From Allacma fusca (Eukaryota > Arthropoda > Collembola > Symphypleona > Sminthuridae): a stretch of 64,000 nucleotides of DNA. Where the stretch lies: contig OX359250.1 in NCBI GenBank assembly GCA_947179485.1, forward strand, positions 47,279,450-47,343,449, written 5' to 3'. Of the stretch, positions 37,629 to 47,949 are shown piece after piece; the stretch's first letter is position 1, and every line of letters starts with the position of its first letter. A program made the position numbers and the translations under genes. The notes under the pieces are model-generated. The model ran no database searches and was not told the origin of the DNA. It saw only the letters and a program-made list of their open reading frames with translations.

Positions 37629-37802
37629 AGGCGTCGTGCACATAATTGCGTCCCCAAATATGACTGTAACCCTGCGCAATCTCAATGGATTTATGTACAA
37701 ATAAATCAGTATGACCCATGCGGTGAACAATGGTGTTACAAAGGTCAATGTCAGCCCCCACTAAAATGGGTGGGGTACAACCATGTAATGTGTACCCCCT
37801 GA
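37629..37802 (+). CDS. Candidate terminal exon of a Cys-rich secreted peptide
   Basis: An open frame on plus ending at a stop at 37800-37802, with a poly(A) signal AATAAA at 37830-37835, 28 bases later. The C-terminal 50 residues hold six cysteines spaced C-x5-C-x17-C-x4-C-x4-C-x13-C, with local motifs CVPKYDC and CGEQWCYKGQC. An even number of cysteines plus a nearby poly(A) signal suggests a disulfide-rich extracellular domain. No signal-peptide exon was found upstream, and the start given is a possible acceptor (CTTAAG). It sits between repeat blocks, so it may be the orphan 3' exon of a broken gene. No family assigned. Confidence 0.4.
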   Translation, partial: RRRAHNCVPKYDCNPAQSQWIYVQINQYDPCGEQWCYKGQCQPPLKWVGYNHVMCTP

Positions 37803-37994
37803 ATTTTGTAAAGCAACAAATAATTTTGTAATAAAACAGCGAGGAAAAAATAAGCCGCTAACCGACAGCCTACTACAATAGATGAGAGTGGCAGGCGGCA
37901 TGCTCGTCTAGATCCATAGCGCATGGATTGTATACGTATACATACAGCCAGCATTGCTTGCTGTAGTAGACGAGGAGAGGAGGTTCCTCCCTAC

Positions 37995-38932
37995 CAGAGG
38001 TATGGAATATTTTGAAATATTGTATTTGAAATAGTATTTGAAATACATTTAGTATTTCGTATTTGGTATTTTTCTAGCCGTAAATTGTTTCAGGTATTTT
38101 GTATTTCGTATTTTGTCAGCACCGACATGTCTACTGTATTTTATATTTCGTATTTTGTAGATTACAAAATTTATAGTATTTTGTATTTATTTATCTTCTC
38201 AAATTTACTCAGTCAGTATTCCAAATACAAAATATAGTTTTAAAATACATGACTCTGGCAATTGTTAAGGTCGTCTCTAAAACATGCTCAAATAAATATT
38301 TTAAATGTAAAAGCACTAATTTAAAACATTTTTAAACCAGTTTTCGAAACCTGTTGAATGGATTTGAAGAAATTACTGTAAAAATACATAAAATTCAATG
38401 TATCTGAGAACTATAAAGCTAGCTAAATTAGTGACGCGAATATAAATACATTACCCAGGAGTTATAAGATTATTTGTTTAAAGGAAAAATATTCTGTACC
38501 TACGGCCATGTTAATTTACTTTGATACACACAAATGCACAACTCTAAAGTCTAATAACATGCAATTACCTTTATTAAGTTGATTTATTTTTTAATATCGT
38601 ATTATTTGGCCGAATTATACAAAATACTTTGATAGAATATACTTTGGATACACATCAGATATGTAATTACTTTGAGATAAATATGAGAGTATTTTCAGTA
38701 TGTATTTCGTATTTCAAATACGGTATTTTTATTTCATATTTTGTCTTTTTGTTGGAAGGAAAGTATTTTATTTTGTATCTTGCCCAAATGACTCTGGATA
38801 TTTGTATTTTATATTGTATCTTAACTAAGTTACACCTGGTATTTGTAGTTTATATTTGTATTTTAACTGTTCTGAAAATGTATTTGTATTTTGTATTTCA
38901 ATAATAAATTTCATGTATTTTCCACACCTCTG
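37995..38932. mobile_element. hAT-type MITE with GTATTTTG words
   Basis: 938 bp between ends CAGAGGTATGGAATATT and complement CAGAGGTGTGGAAAATA, flanked by a perfect 8-bp duplication CTCCCTAC (37987-37994, 38933-38940). Subterminal zones (38000-38240, 38680-38925) are GTATTTTG/GTATTTCG arrays and the centre is ordinary AT-rich DNA. The flanks (CCAGCATTGCTTGCTG near 37945, CACTCTTTGG near 38990) look like an older GCACTGCACAG-family repeat, so this is a nested insertion. Confidence 0.9.
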
Positions 38933-40205
38933 CTCCCTACGTAATACACGGACAGCGCCTTCCATGTAAATAGAAGGCCACATCACGCTCCACTCTTTGG
39001 TGCCGTGCCGCAGCTCAAATAGTCCCATTTTATTTTCTTAATAATTTCGGATTGGTTAGCTACAGCCCTTTCATATTTGGACTCAATATCATACACATTA
39101 TTGAAAATGTGTGTATGTACTTTATAAGTACATAGCTAAAAAAAATGTTTCACTATGGGAATGGCCGTCTTCAAAAAAACAGACTCATTTGCTTACTTTC
39201 AAGGGCCTGGAAAATGTATTTCAAATAAAGTATTTGGCTCAAAATACTTTTCACCAGCATCATTACTAACTTTTACGTTGTTTGTAGTTTGAAAGATGCT
39301 CAATATCTGTAAGAACTCCATTTTAGCCATGCAATAACATACGGCGGAATGAATCATTTTTACTAGACACATCAAACATGTTCAGGTTCTCGATATTCAG
39401 TATTACATATCGTCTCTGAATAGGCAAAATAGATTACGCTCGTATCCGTTTGTACATCACTTACATTTAGTCCAATATTAACAACAATATTTAAGATCCG
39501 CCGAGGACACAATTTAATTTTCAAATACTAACTCGGATACTAAAAATATCATAATAATCTACATTACTTAATAAACAACCAAAATAGCTGATTTTCTTTA
39601 GTCCAGGTAATTATAACTTATGGACTGACCAATTCAATAAAAGTTGAATCATTTGTTGCTACACAAGTTTTATATGCAGTCCTTGAAGTGATTACTTGAT
39701 TAGTTATGTAATTGTTTTAATAAAATGTTGCCTTTCAAAGCTGATTGAGTCCTGAACTGAAAATGGTGATCATTATTTGGGTATTTTAAGAAACGTATTG
39801 TATTTAAAATACAGTATTTTGTATTTGAGTATTTTAAATTACCAACCATGTATTGTATTTTTATTTGTATTTTAGTAATGTAACCTGAGGTATTTTACTT
39901 TGTATTTTCTATATTTTACTTCAGGTATTTTATTTTGTGTTTTGTCACCTCAGACCAAGTATTTTGCATAGCTCTTGTTATTTCACAAATTTACTCTGAA
40001 CCACAATGTGCATAGCACGTCCATTAGTTCCCTATCTGTATGTACTGATGATTACAAAACATTTGAATGAAAGTGGGGATGACCTCCAGTGTTTCAAAAT
40101 GTTTTTTGAGACCTCAAATAATTTTTATTTTCAGTACCTCAACAACTGGCCATGTATTTTGTATTTAGTATTTTAAAAGACTGAAAATGTAAAACTATTT
40201 TGTAT

Positions 40206-40966
40206 TACTTACGTTGAACGTCTATCAAAAAGTCTCAACAATATTCTTGAAGTAAAACATTTTGCTCAAAATCCTCACTTAAATAATTACATCTTTGATA
40301 ATCTAATTACTTGCTAGCTTCAGTACGAAAATGGAACCATATACACAGTAAATCAGACTTTCTTGCACTTCCGTGTTTCTGCATTTCATTGTGTATTAAC
40401 CTACATGGGACCCTATACTGTAGAATTAAATTATATTTTTATTCAAATTCGGAATTACATTTTGTTGTTTTAATTTTAGCTAAATTATTTTAGACATAAG
40501 TATAACATTAGTTTAGAAAAAAATTGGGCTTTCCCTCGTATACAACGTTTATTCAGCAAACACTCGCAATTGTTTGTTACTAACATTTGTATCATATTTT
40601 TAAACAAACTGATTGTGAGTGCTTCTTCAAAATTAATGTTACTCATGCAATATGTGAATTGAAAACTGTGTATTGATCGGTCGTATTGTACGTTACAGGT
40701 AAGCCTGGTGGCCTAAGTACAAGCCATCGAGCAATCACATACAATATATTTATATGTAGATACTTAGTTATGTATGTATATTATTTTGAATGGAAAATCT
40801 CAGATGTCCCTGCAGTACCCTGATATTCCAACGTTTAAAAATCGTTTTGGTTTGCATTGAGATAAAACTTCCATAACGTGACAATAGTTATGTATGTATA
40901 TACATCCTATAAATTTGCCCTCATACAAGCAAGCGTGTTCTCGTGCTGCCTACATATATGCCTATA
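40206..40966. other. No recognised feature
   Basis: AT-rich DNA without supported exon or element ends. Confidence 0.35.
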
Positions 40967-42110
40967 CGAGCACTGCACAGCCAGCATTTGCTGGCTCAGA
41001 AAAGCAGATGTAAATAGGGAAGGCAGTAAGTAAGTAAGTAGTTCAATGCAATAGCTAGCTGCGCATAGCTATGGTCGTCTATACAGAGAGAGCGCGCGAA
41101 TATTTGATTCTTACCATCACCTTTACTATCACTATCATAGATGTAGGTTTTTTCCCACTCGCACTCACACTCGCACTCCCATAGAGAAAAAATCCACCAC
41201 TCCTACTCTTGCACACTCGTAGTCTTACTGAGAATGTAAAACTCCTACTCTCAGCACTAACTTCAAATCTCACAACTACTCACCACTCGTGAGTCATAGA
41301 TGTAGGTTTTTTCCCACTCGCGCTCACAATCGCATTTCCATAAAGAAAAATCCACCACTCCTACTCGTGCCCAGTGTCTGAGAATGTAAAACTCCTACTC
41401 CTACTCTCAGCGCTAACTTCAAATCTCACCACTCCTACTCACCACTCGTGAGTTACTCAATGTTTTCATCGAAATATTAAGACAAGTTTTCCTTATCATT
41501 AGAAAAGCGAATATTGAGCAAAAAATCGTTCTATATAATTTTAAAGTCAAACTCAATGGCAAATCACGACCGACGAAGCTTACAATAATTGCAACAGCGC
41601 CTGGAACCTAGAAGCATGTTCAAGATTTCGTTTTAATCTGTGACATATTTTGTCTTCCAATGCATGACTTGTACATACATAAGTCGGCATTCCATACGAT
41701 TGTTTGTAGGAAATTATGAAATATTTGGCAATAACCGCCAATCTTTTAATCGTGGCAGTGCTAGCTTTATGCGGTTAATACAATGGTAAGAGAAATAGTG
41801 AGTGGCAAAGCATGCTACTACTACTCCTACTCTTTTTCTATGCTTTTATTTATACCACTCCACCTCACCAAGTTTTTGGCGCCTTCACTCGTACTCTTTA
41901 CCTTGCTACTCTCCTGTGAGTGTGAGTAGGAGTGTGTTGAGTGCACTCGTCACTCGTGAGTAGCCCCCATGTATGATCACTATCCACTCCTTCAAATTAG
42001 AAGAGAGGATAGATATGTGCAGCTAGCTATTGCATTGAACTACTTACTTACTGCCTTCCCTATTTACATCTGCTTTTCTGAGCCAGCAAATGCTGGCTGT
42101 GCAGTGCTCG
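40967..42110. mobile_element. Foldback TA-target element, GCACTGCACAGCCAGCA family
   Basis: TA flanks both ends (40965-40966, 42111-42112). The ends are near-identical inverted repeats about 95 bp long (40967-41061 against 42016-42110), starting CGAGCACTGCACAGCC and containing the palindrome CCAGCATTTGCTGG. They differ mainly by one AGTA slippage unit. Its centre has been split by the 840-bp element at 41136-41975. Without it the original element was about 300 bp, nearly all foldback. Tc1/mariner-type integration is inferred from the TA target. Confidence 0.85.
41136..41975. mobile_element. hAT-type MITE with CACTCCTACTC words
   Basis: Perfect 8-bp duplication ATCACTAT (41128-41135, 41976-41983). 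Ends CATAGATGTAGG and complement CATACATGGGGG (9 of 12). Words CACTCGCACTC, CACTCCTACTC and CACTCGTGAGT occupy most of 41150-41460 and 41820-41960. The left 160 bp, terminus included, is tandemly duplicated (41133-41290 and 41293-41450). Nested in the foldback element. Confidence 0.88.
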
Positions 42111-42189
42111 TACATCTCTATATTACTGGACGAAAACTGCTGTTATGTGTTAATTTAAAGCTTGGCGCGCTCATTTCACTATAAAGCCA

Positions 42190-42410
42190 GCCACTAAGTA
42201 TGTAGTATACTATTTCACTATATAGCCAATCAAGCCGGTGGTATACACACAACAAGCAAGCCGAGAAGCACAGTGAGCTGAGCGAGCTGAAAAAGCTCTC
42301 CTCTGCGACAGAGTTTCAGCTCGCTGTGTTTCTCGGTTATACACCATCTGCTGCCAATCTAATGGAAGATCAACAGAGCGTACAATATTAAGCAATTTTA
42401 GATTATAATT
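42190..42410. repeat. GCGAGCTGA repeat, inverted partner of 44935-45085
   Basis: ACAAGCAAGCCGAGAAGCAC, then GAGCTGA words and TTTCAGCTCGCTGTG form a stem-loop here, and the whole segment reappears inverted near 44945-45080. A separate 12-bp inverted pair AGAGCGTACAAT/ATTGTACGCTCT sits at about 42374-42430. Confidence 0.6.
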
Positions 42411-42438
42411 CCTTACTATTGTACGCTCTATTGAGCTT

Positions 42439-43885
42439 TCAGTGTAGGGTTTCTGTTCGGGACGGGATCGGGACAGTTTCGGGGCAACATTTTTGTCTCC
42501 ATGTTATTTCGGGAATGAATCGGGACGAACGTTTTTGTCCAAAAGATTTCGGGACGTAACGGAACAGTAGATCGGGAGAGAAAAAAGTACCTGTACAGTA
42601 TACAATTGCTGTAAAAATGAACATGTATGGGAATTAGAGCTTCCTTCGGGTTTCCGAAATCCCGAAGTTCCGTGTTCGGAAACGGAACGGAACAATTTCG
42701 GAACATTCTTTTTGTTCCGTCATTGAATCGGGACAAAACCGGAACATGAGCACTTGTACCGATAATATTGGGACCGGGACGGTTCAGAGCATCGGTACGA
42801 AAAATGTCCCATATAATTTACGTCATCGGAAAGCGGAATCGTTCTGTTCCGTTCCGAACCGATCCCGGTACAATTTCTGAAGTGTCGCGCCATCCTTCAA
42901 CTAGAATGGAAACACATTTCTTATCGCACTGGCTTGTAAGCAGTTTTTGCCAAAATAACGAAATTGGATGAACAAAGATTTAATTTACGCAAATGCTTAT
43001 ATGTAATGCGAGTATCGTTTTCCATGAAAATCAACAGAATAACTAATTTTGTTTAATAAACAAGGGCATGGGCGATTTTTCTCGAAATGAAAATTCTGAA
43101 ATCGAAATTATTAGCAGCAATGAAGCAAGCTTGCAGGAAATTAACACTGTTAGGCCATTGAAATCCACACGCTAGAAATATTTATTGCTAAAAAATAATT
43201 AATAATAATTATATAATACTGCACAGTAGTTCTTTTTATATGGCCTAATTATTATTAAATAGTATTTTATATAATTAAATAATAGCAATCCCTAGCATTC
43301 AATCTATTAAAAGTATATCATGTATATTAAGTTGCCAGTAATTTGTATACGCATTTCACGTATATGTTGTGAACAATTCCGGGATATTTCGGAACGGAAC
43401 GGGTTCGGAACGGAAAAACTGGCATAATACGGAACGGAACACAACCTGTAACGGAAAAAATACTTTACTCCTTTGTTCCGAACGGTGTCAGTTCAAATGT
43501 TCCGATGTCCCGACAGCCGGAACGGAACCGGGACCAATATTATTTGTAGGTTTCGGAACGGAACGGAATTTCCTACGGAACAAAAATGTTGAACACATTG
43601 GAAGCTGTAATGGGAATCGCTGCGTTTAAAATGTGTTTTTCGTTGTTATGTGAATACTTTTAAAAGTAAACATGCGCTATTATTGGAGGTATTCTTATGG
43701 AAATAGTGGAATTTGGATCATTTCTTTTAAGACTGGGATTATAATCTAGGTGACCCGAGGTTTTCGGAACGGGACCGGGATCGGGACAGTTTCGGGACCA
43801 AAGTTTTGTCCCCATGTTATTTCGGACTGAATCGGAACGAAATTATTTGACCCGAGGATTGTGGGACGGGACCGTAGCACCATAT
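42439..43885. repeat. CGGGACGGGA/GGAACGGAAC word-array region
   Basis: Arrays at 42450-42880, 43378-43575 and 43745-43870. The first and last share a long homologous stretch in direct orientation, including TTTTGTC.CCATGTTATTTCGG. Candidate hAT-like ends CAGTGTAGGG (42439) and complement CACTATATGG (about 43893) are weakly alike and lack a matching duplication, so one element or two cannot be decided. Confidence 0.5.
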
Positions 43886-44127
43886 AGTGATGCAACAGCA
43901 AGATTTAATAACAATGGAATGTTGGTATTAAATTGACCAAGCGATTAGTTAAAATCCACGTGTAGTGCGAAATATTGAGTTTGGGAGAGAACTTTGGTGG
44001 GTCGGAGAATTTTACCATAATTTTTTGATGATGTAATGTCAACCAGCTCCATGAAACGAATTGTTAGTCTTGCAATTAATAGTTCACATGCCTTATATGA
44101 GATTGCTTTTCCCGGCGAAGCGGGCTA

Positions 44128-44810
44128 CAGTGCACTCTCTCTATAAGAGCACCCCTAAAAGCACTCCAAAAGCGCTCTTATAACGGTATGCTCTTATAAG
44201 GAATATGCATATGAATATATTACAGTACTGGCTATACATTATCAAGAATTTGCGCTAACATAATTACGCTAATACATTAAGAAGTGCTCTAAATAAGACA
44301 TCACTAAAGAATAAGTAAGATTCCAGCGTAAACCAATTTTTATTTATAAATAATCTGTTATTATACCATTCATTTTTGGTTGGAATGAAGTAGTAATTTG
44401 GGTCTGTACAGAAATCATTGCAAAATTTTTGCCAACAATATTTTTATTTGCATCCAAATAATCGATTAATGCATGTTCATATGAATCTTTATTACAAATT
44501 AGCCTCTTTTGCTTTTGATACATATAAGAGGTTGTGTATAATACTTCGTCGTCACCAACTCCACTACACTATAGGCAGTGATGCTGTTGGTGTTTTTGTG
44601 CAAACGTTTCTATGTCTGCTCATATGCTCTTATAAAGGATTTGTTTTAACGTGAGGAAGTAAAATGCCAGCTCTTACATCGAAAAAGCTCTTATAAACGG
44701 TGCTCTTATAGGGAACACTTACAGCACTACAATCCCATTGGGAGGACCCGTGAGTGCTCTTATACAGAACATGCTCTTATACGGAGGCCTCTTATAGCGA
44801 GAGTACACTG
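44128..44810. mobile_element. pogo/Tigger-like MITE with GCTCTTATA words
   Basis: 683 bp, TA at both flanks. Ends CAGTGCACTCTCTCTATAAG and complement CAGTGTACTCTCGCTATAAG. Termini of the form CAGT..ACTCTCG.TATAA with a TA target are known from pogo/Tigger-group elements. Words GCTCTTATAA crowd both subterminal regions (44140-44200, 44690-44790). No coding sequence. Confidence 0.75.
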
Positions 44811-44934
44811 TATTAACATTAAGTCTTCTCGCCAGGCCTTGATATGGGGTCTATGGCCTTTTAAGGTAGGTCTTAAGTTTGTGTACTCTCACAATTCTCA
44901 AGTACTTGTCCCTGTGAAGCACAGGGCTTTTACT

Positions 44935-45085
44935 AGTTATATATATACAGCGAAGAGCAGAAGCACAGCGAACTGAACTTAAACTCTCAAACTCTGTTGC
45001 AGAGGCGAGCTTTTCCTTTCCAATTCCAGCTCGCTCGCTGTACTTCTCGTTCTCGGCTTGCTTACTTCCTTGCTTGCTGCATATA
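44935..45085. repeat. GCGAGCTGA repeat, inverted copy
   Basis: Contains GAAGCACAGCGAACTGAAC, CTCTGTTGCAGAGGCGAGCT and CTTCTCG.TCTCGGCTTGCT, the inverted equivalent of 42250-42335. The two could be the remains of one element's ends, 2.7 kb apart, or independent copies. Confidence 0.55.
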
Positions 45086-45087
45086 TA

Positions 45088-45871
45088 AAGCTGCCAGATT
45101 CAAATAAGCAAAATAGTAGGCTTTTAATTTTATCTCAAAATTTCGTTGTATAAAAACAATGTATCTATTCTATCGTTAGCATTTTCTTAAACCGATTTAG
45201 CAACCATTCTCTGAAAATAACTACGGTACATTGCTTACTGGCAGGTACTTCTGCTGTGTGTAAATAGTAGTAACTAATACTTGTCCTAGGAATCGAATTT
45301 GTATTTCGGATTCCTGGAAGGGAATGTAAGTACTCAACTAGGAGTGTCATATTCTCGCAGCAGATTCTGCGATGCTACTAAATACTTTTAGATACTTTTT
45401 TATAGCCCATCGTTTAAAGCACAATCTCCTCTCATTTTAATTTTATCAGGTCAAATAATAGCACACGGAGTACTTACATTGAAATAAAAGCAACTATTCA
45501 GTACTAACGGACAGAATAAAAATATTTAGTGATGATTTCCACTTCATTTTCATTTTATGATTTCTGCTACTTCACATTAATGCACCACTGCAGTATTCAA
45601 CAGGAATGAAACAATGAGCAGAATTTGAGTTCAAATTATAGACCTACTTTTACATGGAAAGACGTTAATGATTCGATAATTTACACGTACCAAGTTCTAA
45701 AATGTCGGATAAGTGTCGCTGGATAGTGCTCACATTTTAGGCTAATGTAAAAAAGTAGAGTTTAGAAGCTTTTTCAATCAAATAGTAGACTTTGTAGATC
45801 TCATGATTTTTTAGTAAAATGCCTTCCCAAATAGTAGCTAGTCTACTAAAAAAGTAGGCATCTGGCAGCTT
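45088..45871. mobile_element. TA-target MITE with AAATAGTAG words
   Basis: Ends AAGCTGCCAGAT (left) and ATCTGGCAGCTT (right) are perfect 12-bp inverted repeats, flanked by TA. Words AAATAGTAG/AAAAAGTAG occur inside both ends (45105-45120, 45750-45860). No coding sequence. Confidence 0.6.
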
Positions 45872-46002
45872 TATGTATGACTGAACTGACTGCACTACAC
45901 TACGTATAAAAAGTCAGTCAGTTCTGCTGTTGACTTTAGTAAGTCTTGTGACGCGGGCGGAGGGAAATATAAAGTTTATGGCACGGCCAAATTATTGTAT
46001 TA

Positions 46003-46225
46003 CGAGCACTGCACAGCCAGCATTTACTGGCTCAGAAAGGCAAATGTAAATAGCGAAGGCAGTAAATAGTTGTATGCAATAGCTAGCTGCACAGCGCTAT
46101 GGTCGTCGACATTCAATGCATCTAGCGCGCGCGAAAATTTGATTCTTACCTTCACGGTCACTATCAACTCTTTCAACTTAGAAGAGAGGACTAGACGGGA
46201 AAGCCAGCAACATTGCTGGCAACAG
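46003..46225. mobile_element. GCACTGCACAGCCAGCA family, copy 3 (solo half)
   Basis: After TA: CGAGCACTGCACAGCC, the palindrome CCAGCATTTACTGG (now imperfect), then the shared body TTGATTCTTACC ... TTTCAACTTAGAAGAGAGGA and a second palindrome GCCAGCAACATTGCTGGC. Sequence 45872-46002 before it is undefined. Confidence 0.65.
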
Positions 46226-46259
46226 AGGGCAGCATAATGTTTGATCACTAATAATATTT

Positions 46260-46500
46260 ACACACAGTATTAATAGTACAGACAATTAACTGTGTGCATA
46301 CCATTGCCTTCACCATGTATCTGGCCTTGATCCCCAATATTTTCCACAAATACTTTAACATTTTCTTGAGAAGTGGCTCTAGAAAATGTTACATACAGTT
46401 GTCCATAAGTAAAAACAGGTTTTGATAACCAATTGCCTACGTTATTAAAACTTTGACCCTGTGACTTGTTTATGGTCATGGAGAGGCTTAACTGGACATA
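46260..46500 (-). pseudogene. Helitron/PIF1-type helicase C-terminal fragment
   Basis: Minus-strand translation gives [15 protein letters not shown] and GQLYVTFSRATSQENVKVFV, matching helicase motifs V and VI of the SF1 PIF1 family as found at the C-terminus of Helitron Rep-helicases. The frame continues only to about 46270. No Rep domain and no Helitron 3' hairpin with CTRR end was identified nearby. It is a remnant. Confidence 0.75.
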
Positions 46501-46503
46501 ATC

Positions 46504-46620
46504 GTCTTATTTCGTGCTTCTTCTGATCTATTGTGATCCTGAAATTTCGCAAAAAGCCTGCAGTGGATATGTTTTTTATGAAATTTCAGGATCACAATAA
46601 TTCAAAGCACGAAATAAGAC
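46504..46620. repeat. ~41-45 bp inverted repeat (hairpin)
   Basis: Left arm 46504-46548 (GTCTTATTTCGTGCTT ... GATCCTGAAATTTC) and right arm 46580-46620 are complementary apart from a few bases in the middle. The loop is about 31 nt. A second, weaker stem (ATGGTTTC..GGAAATT against AATTTCC..GAAACCAT) follows at 46696-46752. Confidence 0.8.
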
Positions 46621-46785
46621 AATATAATACTGACGGAAGTTCTACCTCCCCAACAAAAAACCAGGAACTGTGAGAGAGCGAGTGAGGTGTTGGGCATGGT
46701 TTCACATTGGAAATTAACATCGTCCAAGGCGTGAATTTCCTATGCGAAACCATTCCCAAGCGCGATCGTCTCACTCAATGACTTA

Positions 46786-46911
46786 CAGTCAACTCTCGCT
46801 ATAAAGGATGCTCAAGGTATCGGCAATATACATTGTTTAAATGTGAATCGGGACTGCAAATCCGAATCCCTTATTAGGGTATCCCTTATAGTGGGAGTCC
46901 ACCAGAGCTGC
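46786..46911. mobile_element. Short pogo/Tigger-like element, right end lost
   Basis: After TA: CAGTCAACTCTCGCTATAAA. The right side reads CCCTTATAGTGGGAGTCCAC, the expected inverted terminus cut short where a CTTGAA-word array begins. This indicates that the array element inserted into or recombined at the terminus. Confidence 0.65.
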
Positions 46912-47165
46912 GTTCAAGTCAAGTTATTTGAGACAACGTGACTTGAACTTGACTTGAACTTGAAAAAATTGTCTAAGCGAGGTATCCGCACTTGTACTTG
47001 ATGAATCAAGTTTCTCAAGCAACTTGAGTATTCAAGTACTCGATTTTCAAGTTCATTTTATTGAACTTGAATTTGATCATAGTTTGACGTTCAAGTTGGG
47101 CACATAACTTGACTTGAACGTGAACTTGTACTTGAACTTGATTATTCAAGTAATTTTTTCGTAAA
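46912..47165. repeat. CTTGAACTTGACTTGAA word array
   Basis: Begins CAGAGCTGCGTTCAAG, a hAT-like start, then dense CAAGTT/AACTTG words to about 47150 in both orientations. A right terminus was not recognised. 47166-47469 holds nothing else apart from a TACTTGATCAAGTA palindrome near 47291. Confidence 0.5.
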
Positions 47166-47469
47166 CGAATAAACATTACTAAAAATTTCGTCCACAACTA
47201 ATATAGCTAATAATGGCTAGGTTGTGATTAGGATAAACTAAACGGCATGCACTTGATATTCTTTACTTTAAAATTGCTAAAAAATTTAAAATACTTGATC
47301 AAGTAACTGTAAACATTGTAGTCAAATCTAATTAACTAATTTTCACTATTAAGAGTTTAGAAATCACATTACTGGCCTGTTCACAATGGTGTTGCACTAA
47401 TCTGTTGAGTGTAACCAGCAGTTATAATCATAAATATTTGTCGTTAATTTTATTTAACCCATGTTGATT

Positions 47470-47700
47470 TATAAGGTTGTTCGACATACAAGCAGCATAC
47501 AGTTGACCATGCGAAAAAACGGGTTTTGGCAAATAAATACCAACTTTGTCAAAACTTTGTCCTTGAGATTTGTTAATGGTCATAGCAAAGCTTACTCTAA
47601 TAGGAAACTGTCTTCTCTTTCATACAAAAGGGTATTCACCATCACTTGAGGTAAGTGTGATCCGTGGAATACACAATGCTTCTCCAGCAGCAATCTATAA
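47470..47700 (-). pseudogene. Second Helitron/PIF1-type helicase fragment
   Basis: Minus strand reads AAGEALCIPRI, then SSDGEYPFV, a stop, [20 protein letters not shown] and [14 protein letters not shown]. The IPRI ... [17 protein letters not shown]...GQLY series is the standard end of Helitron helicases. One in-frame stop and truncation after GQLY show it is dead. It is not a duplicate of 46260-46500, because residues differ throughout. Confidence 0.8.
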
Positions 47701-47729
47701 CGCGCGTTTAGGAGAGTGTTGTGAGCTGG

Positions 47730-47870
47730 TCATGATGTCCCTGTTTGAATTTCCCCCAACAAATTCAGAAATCCCTGCGGAAAAAAAGATCATCAAATTT
47801 GAAAATCCCTGCTTGCAATCCCGTTTGAAAATTTCCCTGCTGAATTTTTTTTCCCCTGGGAAGATTCTTC
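47730..47870. repeat. AAATCCCTGC word array
   Basis: Degenerate repeats of AAATCCCTGC/TTTGAAAAT, ending in TTCCCGCATAAAT. Related in style and partly in word to 20530-20756. Termini not found. Confidence 0.45.
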
Positions 47871-47949
47871 CCGTCTTCCCGCATAAATCCGACCCCTGCC
47901 ATATGGCAATGTGTACTCGCAAACCTAAAAAGTGCGCATAGGAGAGAGC

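Larger units (their letters stand above)
37004..40205. repeat. Cluster of GTATTTTG-word hAT-like elements
   Basis: Blocks at 37010-37165, 38000-38240, 38680-38930, 39200-39260, 39780-39975 and 40140-40205 are made of GTATTTTGTATTTC words in both orientations. An outer pair of ends CAGAGCTATGC (37005) and GCATAGCTCT (about 39971) may be the termini of an outer element, but their flanks do not match. One complete element inside (37995-38932) is listed separately. Confidence 0.6.

Noticed and set aside
37004-39975. One large outer hAT element bounded by CAGAGCTATGC ends
   Set aside because: The flanking 8 bases do not match, and the interior contains other elements and a candidate exon, so the ends may belong to different copies.
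46912-47205. GAGTCCAC/TCGTCCAC as the target duplication of the CTTGAA array element
   Set aside because: Only 6 of 8 match and no inverted terminus precedes the right one.
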